In this document: piece by piece, positions 47,201 to 57,524 of the stretch
Position numbering within the stretch: the stretch's first letter is position 1
How the letters are laid out: the number at the start of each line of letters is the position of its first letter
Source of the DNA: Chlorops oryzae
Lineage: Eukaryota > Arthropoda > Insecta > Diptera > Chloropidae
Direction: 5' to 3'
DNA: 64,000 nt
Assembly (NCBI GenBank): GCA_020466095.1
Contig: CM035806.1
Span: 32,192,571 to 32,256,570, forward strand
Made by a program: the position numbers and the translations under genes
Notes under the pieces: generated by a model
Told to the model about the DNA's origin: nothing
Database searches by the model: none
What the model saw: the letters and a program-made list of their open reading frames with translations, nothing else

Positions 47201-50200
47201 CACCAGGAACAACACTACCGCTCGCTATCAGCATCGCTTGCGCATCATTTTCGGCATTCGAGCTCATTGGTGTCGTTTGTGCTGTCGTTGGAGCGGTTGG
47301 TGTTGGTGTCGGTTGTTGCTGGTGCTGTGGTTGTAGCTGTTGCGGCTGTTGTTGTTGTTGCTGCTGCTGCTGTGTTGTTGCTGTTGCAGCTGCTGCTGCT
47401 GCTGCTGTTGTTGTTGTTGTTGTTGTGTCTGTTGCGGTTGTGGTTGCGGTAGTGGTTGCGGCAGTGGTTGTGGTTGCGGTTGTGCAGCTGGTGTATCACT
47501 TGATTTTGATTTCAATTGTGACATTTGATGCTCTAAATTTATTGCACGACTTGGATCCTTGAGATAAACGATCGGCTTTATTTTCTGCAAGTCAATGCTC
47601 AAGTGTTTTGCAAAGAACTTCAATTTCGAATTTGAGATTTAATTTTAAATCGGGCTCCTGATGTAGTTCAGCGAGCACCATCATAATGCCCATTGTCCAT
47701 GGATTCGGTGATTTGAAAACTTTCGATTTATTTGTTGATTCCATGATTTTGGCAATAAAAGGTACAACAAAAAGCAATTCTTGCTGTCCCTTAAGATATG
47801 CTTCCGCAAGTAAACCCTTTAAATCTAAATCGACTTGAAGAATTGGCTTATTCTTTGACAGAGTCATCATACCTAACCAATGGCCAAGATTTTTTAATAG
47901 ACTGCGATCGGAGAAATTTACAACGCCTTTATCGGTGCGTAATAGTACTTTTATATTACGCAATGTTTCTTTTGTAACGTATTTGTTAATTTCAGGATTC
48001 TTAAGTGCTTCCAAAAAGTTGAAATATGACGAATGGAAATTAAATTCTATTGAGGCACGCTTTAACACCAAATACTGTGCCAGCCATGGCCAATATTCTT
48101 TCGTCATAATTTCCTTGATCTCTTCACATTTCTGCGGTATATTCAATTGGCTTAAATTATTGAATATGAATGCGGTCTTATCCTGTACGGTTTCTGGTGG
48201 AATTGTCAGCTTTTCCTCTTGATTTGCAACGAGTAAAGTATCAATATTTGTTGCAGTCGCAATGGACTTCATACGCGAAGCGTGTATTGACTGTGATACT
48301 ACCATGGGTTTCTGTTGTGTGGGAGTAGTAACTAAATTGCCTGAGGCGGGAGAAAAAAAAAAAGAAAAACTATTTAATATTGACTAATAAAACATTCAAT
48401 TCAAAATTGAATTCAATTCAATCAAATCGAATTAAATTAATTAAATCGTCTACACCCGCATTCATATTCATATCAGACCTGTTAAATCCCGATTAAGATT
48501 AATAATCATGAATTATTGTTCTTTTTTTAATCCATAATCATTATTAATTTAACTTCTTGAAATTTTTGATTATTAATGATTGCGATTACCAAATAATCGT
48601 GAAATAATCATGATTATTTTAGATTAATGAAAAAAATCAGAAAAAATCAAAAAATAATCAAAAAAATAATCCCGATTAATTTTAGATTATTTTTGAATAT
48701 TTTTGATTATTTTTGATTTTTCCTGATTATTTTTGGGTTTTTTGATTTTTTTTGATTATTTTTGATTTGTTCTGATTTTTTTTTATTAATTTTAATTATT
48801 TTCAATTTGTATTTGAATAACATCGTTTTTCCAAAGTTTCCCTATAGTCCGTGGGACCGGCACCGGACAAGTGAATTCACCGGCCACCTGTGGTTAGGAC
48901 CACCCCTCGTCAAACCACCGGCAATACTTTCGAGAGGCGAATTTTACATTGCGATGTCATAGGCAAGGACATATGGGCCCCTCGCTGTACTACATTTAAT
49001 TATATTCAATTACAAATTGAAAATAATTAAAATTAATAAAAAAATCAGAACAAATCAAAATTAATCAAAAAAAATCAAAAAACCCAAAAATAATCAGGAA
49101 AAATCAAAAATAATCAAAAAAAAATCAAAAATAATCTAAAATTAATCGGGATTATTTTTTTGATTATTTTTTGATTTTTTCTGATTTTTTTCATTAATCT
49201 AAAATAATCATGATTATTTGGTAATCGCAATCATTGATTAATATAGGTCATACAAAAATAATCATTAAATAATCACTATTTCACTCATAAGAAAAAAATA
49301 ATCTGATTAATTAATCATTAATTAAATAATCATTATTTAACAGGTCTGATTCATATTCATAATCACATTCACATTCACATTCGCATTCACATTCAAGTCG
49401 ATTACTCACCTGTCACTGAATTACTTCGATAACTGTAACACGGTTCGGCGTTTGGCATTCCAGTTGCACTGCTACCATACTCGACGTACTGTATTAGATG
49501 CGGTGGAAAATCTTGAAAATGCGGTATGGAACGTATAAACTCGCAGTATTTGTTATAGGTATTTAAACGTGTCTTAAAGCGATCCAGCGCAGTTATACCA
49601 AAATAGTACATTTTTGTGCCCTCTGATTTCTTTAAAGCATCGAGCACGCAACGCAAGGCCAGTCCGAGTGCAACTGGTGTAGGTACTAAATTACGTTCGA
49701 TTATGCCACCGAATAATTGTGCGGTTATTTGTAATTCCTTTTCCGGATACTTGGGAAAGAAGCGGTACTCTTCGAATAGATTTCGTAGCATACAGAGATA
49801 GACCTCCTGTTCGCGTCGTATGTTCGAGTCTTTGAAACGTTGTAATATATCGAGTACTTCATCGATCGAAAGTGTCGGATGTGGTGAATGATTGTAGATT
49901 CGTTGAAAATAGGAGTTTGCTTCCTTTTCGGTTTCCTTTGAGACTGGTGCATGAAGATCGGTTATTTCGGGATTATTTGGATTGTTCGGATTTGGTGGTG
50001 TTGGTGCTGGCGGGGGCGCTGTTGGTGCCGTCGGTGGCATACGGCCCAAATTGCCAACGTTCGGTGGTGGTGGTGCTTGCATTTGCATCGGATTCATTGG
50101 ATATGGACTAACAGTTGGATTCATTAGGCGTGATGGTGATGCTGGCGTTGAGACAAGATTTCCTTTAATTGAAATTTCCAAGGGAAATATTGAAATAATA

Positions 50201-53200
50201 ATAATATAGATAGATAGATAGGATGGCAGATGAATAAATCATATTGTGAATAGATAGACAGATATGTAGATATGTATGTACATAGATAAATAGCAAACAT
50301 AAAAATATAGAAACATAGATAGATTAGATGGATAGGATAGGATAGGATAGGATATGATAGACAGATATATACAGAGAGATACATATGTAGATCGATTGAT
50401 GATCAACTTACCCAGCATATTTCCAAAATTAAATGCACTGCCATTGGGATTGCCTAGATTCAGTCCAGCTATATTTGTCGTAAGATTTGAAAGCGTATCC
50501 ATGCTCGGGCCAAACATTTGCTGTGCATTGAGATTTGCTGAAAATGGTATTGGCGGAACGCCTGTAGGTCCAACACCGCCGCCGGTCATATCGATGCCAC
50601 GATGACCGCGCATTACATTCGGTTGTGGTGGCATTATTCCTTGTGGCCCTTGGACAGCACGTGCCTTATTCGTTAGCATCGTACAATTGGCTGACATTTG
50701 CATAATTAAATCAGCAATTTCTGGAGGTACGCTGGCCATCTGTAGACAAGTTAACATTGTTGCGACTGTATCCGGTGGCAGTTGTGCCTGCTTCGGTGGT
50801 AATTGATCCTCGGGAATTTTGGCATTCGTTATTTGTGGACAGCGTCGTTGTAGACACTTTAGCATAGCCTGTATAAAGGGTTCACCATGTTCGCGTATTT
50901 TATCACCTAACCATTTTTCCAATTTCAGATATTCACGTCTCGATGCGAGACATGCCAGATCAATCGAAAAGAGAAACGAACGGACATTCAAAAGCGTCGA
51001 TAGAGCTTTCAAATCGTGCGCCACATCCAATATACGCGATAATTTACCCTGATCGTATTCCGTGCCACGTAAATACCATTCCGACATTGCGTGCATTATG
51101 ACCGGACGCAGTGTTATACCGAAATTTGCTGAATTCCAAGCTCCAGCCAATATAACAGACGCATTCGGATGACTTGATAAAAATGTTGGAACCAGTTGTG
51201 TAAAGAGCTCCGAACGTAATGCTGTCATCGGTGGATTTATATGCAAGAGTGCCAGAAATAGTATATCCGGACATGTTGTTATTGGGAATTTAAAGAGATC
51301 ATGGACTTGTGAATAGTAACCCTGATCGGCGATATACAGCAGCACTTCAACTAAATGCATATTCTTCCATGTACCGATCTCCTTATTCTCGGGATCGGGT
51401 AATGACTTGAGCATATCGAGAGGTACGGATGTATAGATGTGATCGGCAAACGAGAATATATCGTTATATTTCAACATCACAGTTATTAGGGACAATTGTC
51501 CTTCGACATTTTGCCAATGACGATAAAGACACTCCGGATGAGGAAACCCATTCGATTGTGTTGCCAAGCGGAGTATGGTCATCAATAAGTCGAGTCCGAT
51601 ACGATCTTTGATTAGGAATTCGGGATGATCGAATTCTAAAAAATTATAATACAGAAGAAATATGATAGATTATTCTTTGAAATGGGGGGGGTTCATAATT
51701 TTTCAATTTTTTGTCATTGCTTTGTTCTTCCATTGTGTCGGAAATTCTTGCAAATATTTAATACATGCAAACGTTTGGAGCCACCCTGCAGGAAGCCTGT
51801 CGCCAAATGGCCCCATGTCTATATTGACGTCAATATAAAAAAGAGAACTAGTTCCAACGTCAACAGTATTTATAGGCGGTGTCACTAAAGAATCTGTACT
51901 GTCAAGAGGTATATTTCATCTTTATGGACCATGTCAACAACGTGTCTCCTTATAATGCGAAAGAGTACTCCTTTTGTGTACATAATAGTACCGACGTCAA
52001 TAGTTCGTCAATAGTTTTTTCGGTCTACTGTTGACATTCAATGACAACTCAATGATAAAATGTCAATAGAAAAAGGCTTGGGGCGGGTATAACTGGTCAG
52101 TAGTGACGTTGACGCGGTCAGTAGTGAAAGAGTATAGATTCACTATTGACATTTCCTACAGGGCAATTACAACAAAAGAATGAGCAGTTGATTGCAACTC
52201 GTTCTATATGTTTGCGTGTGTTGAACAACAGTTTACGCTATTGGGAACCCCTGGTATATTAAATTTGAGCAAAGGAAACATACTATTTCCAGGTATTGTT
52301 CTCATAAAAAGAATATAATTAATAAAAAAAAAAAAATAAAAAAAAATTGTAATGCATCACCCTCTAATGCTTAACAGAGGCTCAAGGCATTCTTTACAAA
52401 ACCTTTTTCAATGGCAAACGTAAAAAATTTTAATGCGGAAAACCCGTTTTTAATGGTTATAACAGTTGTATGAAAATATCTGTAGAATCTTGGAAAACTC
52501 TCAAAAGCTTCCTTCTCTATATAGATGGAGATATATCTTCCGTTACACATATCAAGAATGTGCATTTACGACGAAAAAAATTGGACGTGGACGTGTTTTT
52601 CTTTCATATTCCATTTTAAGTGATTTTTAAGTTCCTCGATCGTGCTTATAATTTTTTTTTCGAACAGATTAAGTTTAAGTTTTATTGCTTGGAGGAACAT
52701 TGAACATTATTGAAGGTAAGTTCTTTGTGATATCAGTTAATTATCAATGAGTGCCTGCCTTAAGGCACTCTTGGGCATTCAAGAGTAAATTTTTTACAGC
52801 TTTTTGTTCTGGATTTCTTTCAAAGAGGACCACTTTTGATTGTTTTTTTGATTAGCATTTTCTTTAAAGGCTTGGTAAAGGGGGATAATATTGATCTTCA
52901 TATAGAAATGAAGAATATGAAATCAAAATCTGAGTCTCCAAATCGGATAGAATCGAATTTTGACGTATTGAAATATTTATTGACCTTAGTTATCTTAGTG
53001 CTGCGGGTAAGCTATTGGCTTCAGCGATGTGGTTAAGTGTATAAAGTGGGGGTTCGTGCCCAGTTGGGGACAACTCATGGTTACTTTTTTTGCGATAGTG
53101 TTAATTTTTTTTTTAATTCCACATTTAGTGGTAGTGCAATTTTTTTTTCAATTACCACTAAAAAGTAGTGCTAGTGCAATTTCGATTTTAAATTCCACTA

Positions 53201-56200
53201 CCCATGTAGTGGTAGTGCAATTCTTTTACTTAACTACCACTAATCATATATTGGTAATTAAATATTAATCCCACTACCACTAAAAAAAATAGTGATAGTG
53301 AAATGGTTAGTGCACTACAAAACTAGTGCAGTGTGCCCATCTATGGCCCCGACCTACTTACCCAGACAGACTTCCTTCCAGTTGATTTGAGGTATGACCT
53401 CCTTAACGGCCTGTACGAAGACATCTGGTTTCCAGGCCTGTGTCGTATCAGTGCTGCTGGTTGCTGCACTACTGCTACCAGCATTACTGTTCGTTTTCTC
53501 CTTCTTATCATTGTTGTTGTTATTGTTATTGTTGTTATTATTGTTGTTGTTGTTCGATTTATCAGCTCCATTATTGCTGTCATTATTGTTAGAACTACCG
53601 TTTTGTTGTTGTTGTTGTTGTTGTTGTGCAGCACCGCCAGTTGGTTGTCCTGGCCAGAAATTAGCTGGTGTTGGTAAGCTTACATTACAATCGAGCAATG
53701 AGAGATGCCTACGGCACATAAGACCAATGATGCGTGCCACATCTTGGGCCTGAAGTTCACGTGATCCGCAACGTAAATGATTCTTGCAATCTTCGACGGT
53801 GGAGGTAAATTCATAACCGATTTCCAGTATTAGGTTTATCCAGGCTGTTTCCATAATATTGTAATTCACCTAAAACACAAGCAAAATTGTTATACATACC
53901 TATTTATAAATTAATTTGAATTATTTAAGCTATATGAGCTAGCGGAGGCTAGACTGGTGTCTGAGGAGAAGGATGTACACATAATAATAATTCCGCACCT
54001 GAGTTTTAAATATTGTTTCGCATAAATTGTCAAAGGTATCTTCGACACCGACTTCGGTCAAATACCCAAGGACGCCACGTTGCTTATCGTCTGTTGAAGC
54101 GTTTCCAGATAAAATTTGTTCATCTGTCTCGGAGGTCGATAACGATGGTACAGTACGATATAAGTGTGGTGCCAAAATCAATGGCACACGCGAGCGTGGA
54201 AACTCGATGCGTAGCTTTTCTAAAAACTTATCCTGCACGGATTGCGGGACAAGCTCCCGCGCTTCGTCCAAAATCAATTGAAGTAAATCAGTCGATATAT
54301 CGTAGAGATTGTTTGCGACTGGGGCGGTGGCTACGTTATTCCTTCCCAAGTATGATTCAATGAGCTCGGGAAGTGCACGTTTCAAATGTTCCCGCGCGTG
54401 TTTGCGCAATTCAGTATGGGCAGCATGCGTTAATGCTATACATACAAAGCATTCAACAAGCTTATTAACGCCAGTGTGTTTGATGAGCTGTTGGATGAAC
54501 GATTGCTTAAGCGGCTATACATAAAAGAAAAGATAATATAATGTAGAACAAATGTCATCAATTATATATATTAATACTTTTTATTATATATATGTATATG
54601 TAATTACACACTGTGTATACAGTAGTAGAATATCACTACTCCGGCACTATTGGAAACCGGGTGTTGTTGATTGGAAGTTTCGGATTATATCAAAAACTTC
54701 GTATCAAATGAATTATCCGATCCTTGATTTAAGTCTGTTTATGTGCAACTTCTAGTCCGTGTTTAAGAGCGTTTTGTTTCCTCGCGGGCGGGGCCGCTGG
54801 ATTGTTGGCTGTGTGCCGGACTAGTGAGATCCTACTGCATATATATATATATATATTTGAATGTACATATGTATATAGATTTATTTTTTTAGAATGCCTC
54901 ACCTTCCAAATTGGAAAACAAACATCGAAAGCAAAGCAAATCGTCGATGTCGCAGGTGACCTTAGGAGTTGTTTCTCAAATTGTTGCCCAAGTAATTTGG
55001 CTTGCAATTGGGAAGTCGGGCTCAATGGTGTTGGATCAGTGAGATTTATAGCAGATATAAGGCAACGCAGAGAATACCGATCTGCTTCTAAGCCGAAATC
55101 GTCAATGCACTGCAATCAGTTAAAATAGAAAAACGAGACAATTTCATCATCACTACGTTTAATTTTGTTGATCAATATATTTGACAAACAATTTGACTTA
55201 AGATTTTCAATAAATTTCATTTGCTGATTTTATGAGATATTTAAAAATTTTTTACTTTGTAAATACATTTTTTTTTTTTATTCAATTACTATAAATTGAA
55301 GATTATGAGGGCTAAGGAAAATAAAAAAATAACAACTTTTCCTATTATTTTTTACTTTGCATTCTTTGTTCTTTTTTTTTTTTTTTTTTTTTTATTGAAT
55401 AAAATTCTACTCAGTAAAAAACGAATAGACTACAAAATATTTCTCAAGATTTTCAATACAATAGTAGTTTGTCGGTGACAGACGTACGGGGAAGGGAGAG
55501 GGTTTTTTTCTCCCGTACCGGCGACACTCTTTGTGCTTGTCATTCGCAATGCTAAAATCCAATATGGCGACGAAAATGAAGAGTCGCGAGACATTTTTAC
55601 ATGGATAGACACGAAGGAGGCATCGAAAGAGAATTTCAAAAAATTTTCGTGCGAGTGTCAGCTAAATACGGACGATTTTGACGTTTCTGCATATACACAC
55701 TCATCCACTTACACACATGCAATTCTGATTGAAAAATCGATCTTCTGTCCATTGCTTCGATAACCGTGGTAAGCATATAGTAATATTGTTTTATAATGTG
55801 TCTTACTCTTTCAATACTCAGATTTTCACATTTTTAAATGCATTTCATTTAGATTTCAACGAATTTGTGTGCACGATTCACTCACTTTCCTTTGACGTCT
55901 ATTAGAGCTGTAGCAACCCGTATGTGTGTTAGTTAATGACGGGTAACGGGTGCGCCTGTAGTACCGAGTAACCGATATATGCAATCTCGATATCGAAAGC
56001 TGGCTATTAGTAGCCGAAGGATCTGGAAAGCTGGCTATTAGTAGCCAAAGGATGTGGGAATCTGGCCAGTTTGGGTGTTACCTTTTGCTACATACAAGCG
56101 AACGAAACAGCTTTTTCCCAGTATATACAGATTATTCCCACTAAGACTCGAATCCAATTAGCAAATTTCATAAGGAGCCAGCTATTCTGGAAAGTTTGTC

Positions 56201-57524
56201 GAAATACGAATGGGAAAGCTGGAAATTTGGGAGTTTGTCTTTGTTAACCGAAGAGAGTGATGGTAAGCTAATACAACCGAATCGCTGTTGAGACTCGAAC
56301 CGAATTAGCAAAAGCCGTTAGAATTATCAAAAGGTAATTTTTCAATTAAGAGGCAGTTTTCTAAAGAGGCATAGACACGGTTATGCGGCATGACCTAAAC
56401 GAACATGTACGTGTGCATGAAGCTCGAACGTACATGGGCATGCCGGGCCTTTCATGCATTCATTTAATTTAAAATTTCAATCAAAATTTTTGGATTTTTC
56501 GTCATGCATCGTACGTGTGTCATATACAATGCATATATTCACTAATATACACATACATGACCGTCATGCCGCATGACCGTGTCTATGCCTCTTTAGAAAA
56601 CTTCATACGGTTAGCTCTATATAGGAAATTAAAGCTTTAAAATATAAATTTTGAGTGGGGATGAAATCTACAGTGGGCGTGGCAGTTACATTACGATTGA
56701 TGTTTTTCATCGAGACCATTTTAGACCCCCACGCAACCATCAGACTTCCATGAATGCGAGCATAAGAATTTTCGAACAAAGGATCTGTAACTAGTTTTAA
56801 GTTTAAAAGAATTTGTTATTTTGAAATTCAGAGTTCACAATTTTTGCTTTACATTTATTTTTAATTTTCGTTTTGATTTTTTTTTTTTATCTCAAGCGCA
56901 ACAGATATTTATATGCAAATAAACGTGTCTAAGGGTATAGTATTAAATAAATTTGAATAATTTTCAAATGGTCGTCTCCTAACGGCTTTTGCTATTTGGG
57001 TTCGAGTCTTACTGTTAGTTAGTGACTTCGATTACATTTAGCAAGGATAACCCCCAACTAGAGGAACTTTCCAAATATCCCTTCCAATGGAGAGCCTTCC
57101 AACGGACATCTTTCGATACATCGATTGCATATATCGGAGGTTCAGCTACTCGGTACTAAATAGGTACCCGCTACCCAGTAACGAGTACGCTTTGCTCTAA
57201 GTTGACAGCACTGGCGCGAATGAGCAATGCTGCCGTTCTAGAAAATTTTGGTAGAATTTCTCCGATTCGAACAAGTTTGTTGTTGTTGTTGTTGTTGTTG
57301 TTGTGTTCTAACCTCACACCCACAAATGCAAAACAAAATCCAACTGATTCGAACAACAACAAAGCGAAGAATTACAAAACGTCCATTGGTTTCAGATTGT
57401 TATTACTATCACCCACCTTATTCAATGAATCGCTGGTCTCGTTGAAGTTCTTTTTATTCACTTGCTTCACCAAATTATTTATCTGCGATTGCTTTTCAGA
57501 AAGCGTTTCAGTTGAATACCACAT
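41137..57524 (-). CDS. Not1/CNOT1, scaffold of the CCR4-NOT deadenylase complex (9 coding exons)
   Basis: Central scaffold of CCR4-NOT, which shortens mRNA poly(A) tails and is recruited by repressors and microRNA machinery in the cytoplasm. Coding exons: 57524-57417, 55109-54903, 54514-53999, 53869-53362, 51635-50412, 50162-49410, 48340-44434, 44304-43945 and 41233-41137. All introns are GT-AG with matching phases, and the sum is 7680 nt, i.e. 2559 residues, close to the size expected for the fly protein. Domain order: N-terminal HEAT repeats (~1-850); TTP/Nanos-binding MIF4G-like domain (~900-1100); MIF4G that binds CAF1/POP2 (~1130-1350); CAF40-binding helical domain (~1510-1650); C-terminal NOT1 superfamily homology domain (~2000-2540) that binds NOT2 and NOT3. 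PolyN/polyQ tracts lie in exon 4 and between the MIF4G and CAF40-binding parts. Two compensating one-base frame breaks occur near 47600 and 47373. The introns carry several mobile elements. Confidence 0.93.
42590..42912 (+). repeat. Dispersed repeat with CAGACAGACAGACA tract, copy 2
   Basis: Same block order as at 14790: a cagaca tract, gatcgatt, ctgatcaagaatatatatat, tgtctatatctatcg, then tataccctttccttcggaaa ending the copy. It lies in the last Not1 intron, antisense to the gene. Confidence 0.6.
42906..43535. repeat. Fold-back element (two ~190-bp inverted arms) in Not1 intron 8
   Basis: The left arm (42906-43095) and the right arm (43343-43535) are inverted copies with few differences, starting aataagacttattttctaat and continuing through the cttaaat and aaatcatagaataagtctta blocks. 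The ~250-bp loop includes a hAT-like cagtggcgtttttagg end. Transcribed as part of the Not1 pre-mRNA it would form a long hairpin. Confidence 0.8.
43945..44304 (-). CDS. Not1 exon 8 (NOT1 homology domain, C-terminal part)
   Basis: Encodes the most conserved stretch of the family, including [27 protein letters not shown] and [18 protein letters not shown]. This surface forms the NOT module with NOT2 and NOT3. It is bounded by acceptor ttttaatgcag and donor GTAAGT. Confidence 0.95.
44305..44433 (-). other. Not1 intron 7 (129 bp)
   Basis: GT-AG intron containing an (ATAAA)n run and an ATGT microsatellite. It is the smallest intron of the 3' half of the gene. Confidence 0.85.
44434..48340 (-). 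CDS. Not1 exon 7 (MIF4G, polyQ linker, CAF40-binding and NOT1 domain start)
   Basis: A 3.9-kb exon. The 5' part ([19 protein letters not shown] through [12 protein letters not shown]) is the MIF4G domain that docks the CAF1 deadenylase. Then comes a linker with [20 protein letters not shown] and glutamine-rich sequence. The CAF40-binding domain follows ([40 protein letters not shown]), and a long helical region leads into the NOT1 homology domain. The frame is broken after CKTL and restored in the polyQ tract. Confidence 0.93.
47263..47523 (-). repeat. Glutamine-coding CAG/CAA tract in Not1
   Basis: About 260 bp of CAA, CAG, CCG and CCA codons encoding PQPQ and polyQ, with mixed CAA/CAG. Opposite-strand frames (polyCys, polyVal) are shadows. 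The reading frame switches inside this tract near 47373. Confidence 0.9.
47372..47604 (-). other. Two compensating frame breaks in Not1 exon 7
   Basis: The frame leaves register after CTT at 47603-47601: one extra base would otherwise give TGA at 47594-47592. It continues as conserved [19 protein letters not shown] and returns to the original register inside the polyQ tract near 47373. Net change is zero, and total coding length stays divisible by three. Confidence 0.75.
48473..49349. mobile_element. Fold-back element (877 bp) in Not1 intron 6
   Basis: Arms of about 350 bp (48473-48820 and 49000-49349) are inverted copies built from aataatc/gattatt units. Outer ends are TCAGACCTGTTAAAT, with a GC-richer ~180-bp centre. 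The flanks share the 12-mer ttcatattcata (48461-48472, 49350-49361), but this lies in a local ttcata microsatellite, so it is only suggestive as a target duplication. It almost fills the 1.07-kb intron between exons 6 and 7. Confidence 0.85.
49410..50162 (-). CDS. Not1 exon 6 (TTP/Nanos-binding domain)
   Basis: Starts with proline-rich linker ([26 protein letters not shown]) and then encodes the conserved helical domain: [56 protein letters not shown]. This is the module that metazoan CNOT1 uses to bind tristetraprolin-type and Nanos-type repressors. Confidence 0.93.
50163..50411 (-). repeat. Not1 intron 5, filled with GATA/GGATA microsatellite
   Basis: A 249-bp intron. Most of it is (GATA)n and (GGATA)n on the plus strand (50203-50395), so length polymorphism between individuals is likely. 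Confidence 0.85.
50412..51635 (-). CDS. Not1 exon 5 (HEAT-repeat region)
   Basis: Encodes [37 protein letters not shown] and [20 protein letters not shown], a strongly conserved block of the N-terminal scaffold, and ends in a glycine/proline/methionine-rich linker. Acceptor ttttttag, donor GTAAGT. Confidence 0.95.
51784..52163 (+). mobile_element. MITE family M1, copy 2 (380 bp) in Not1 intron 4
   Basis: Nearly identical to 6913-7291 and in the same plus-strand orientation, here antisense to Not1. Ends CCCTGCAGGAAG / CCCTGTAGGAAA with CA on both sides. It retains the TTGACGTCAA core, but one arm of the palindrome is mutated (aatataaaa). Confidence 0.85.
52990..53330 (+). repeat. SINE-like unit followed by ~40-bp tandem TAGTGGTAGTGCAA repeats
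   Basis: A tRNA-promoter-like head (gcgatgtggttaagtg, then gggttcgtgcccagttgggg) precedes three units, starting at 53126, 53166 and 53207, that contain tagtgNtagtgcaat. Weaker copies continue to 53320, alternating with the complementary ccactaccacta motif. It occupies the end of Not1 intron 4, adjacent to the exon 4 donor. The tRNA resemblance is limited to box-like motifs. Confidence 0.45.
53362..53869 (-). CDS. Not1 exon 4 (HEAT region with polyQ/polyN insert)
   Basis: Encodes [20 protein letters not shown] and [16 protein letters not shown], then a low-complexity insert (QQQQQQQQ, then about 15 asparagines) at roughly 53480-53630, before returning to conserved [17 protein letters not shown]. 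The insert has no counterpart in the vertebrate protein. Confidence 0.92.
53999..54514 (-). CDS. Not1 exon 3 (N-terminal HEAT region)
   Basis: After acceptor tgtatag encodes [20 protein letters not shown] through [20 protein letters not shown], ending IFKTQ before donor GTGCGG, a less usual donor. Phase 0 on both sides. Confidence 0.92.
54620..54837. mobile_element. pogo-like MITE (218 bp) in Not1 intron 2
   Basis: Ends CAGTAG(TAG)AATATCACT with a ctccggcac block and, reverse-complemented, CAGTAGGATCTCACTAGTCC. TA flanks the left end and CA the right. It fills more than half of the 388-bp intron. Confidence 0.7.
54903..55109 (-). CDS. Not1 exon 2
   Basis: Encodes [20 protein letters not shown] through [13 protein letters not shown]. 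It is bounded by acceptor gattgcag and donor GTGAGG, phase 0 on both sides, so it joins exons 1 and 3 cleanly. Confidence 0.88.
55110..57416 (-). other. Not1 intron 1 (2.3 kb)
   Basis: Holds a MITE (56355-56602), a duplicated gctggctattagtagcc unit near 56000-56050, several long T-runs, and two fragments (55905-55975 and 57147-57200) of a dispersed repeat sharing tactcggtact and gtaacg blocks with 60858-60925. No additional exon recognised. Confidence 0.6.
56355..56602. mobile_element. MITE (248 bp) with ~39-bp near-perfect inverted ends
   Basis: Inverted ends start AGTTTTCTAAAGAGGCATAG and continue through a gacacggt-atgcggcatgac block with a single mismatch. The inside carries further palindromic cgtacatg/catgtacg words. 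Target duplication not evident; family unknown. Confidence 0.75.
57417..57524 (-). CDS. Not1 exon 1 (start codon)
   Basis: ATG at 57524-57522 is preceded directly by an in-frame TAA, so it is the first possible start unless splicing occurs in between, and no acceptor is available. The 36 codons ([14 protein letters not shown], then [13 protein letters not shown], then NETSDSLNK) align with the family N-terminus (an ISYLV...KKNF-type motif), and donor GTGGGT joins exon 2 in phase. Confidence 0.78.

Noticed and set aside
47137..47562. Plus-strand polyCys/polyVal reading frames
   Set aside because: Antisense shadow of the Not1 polyglutamine codons.
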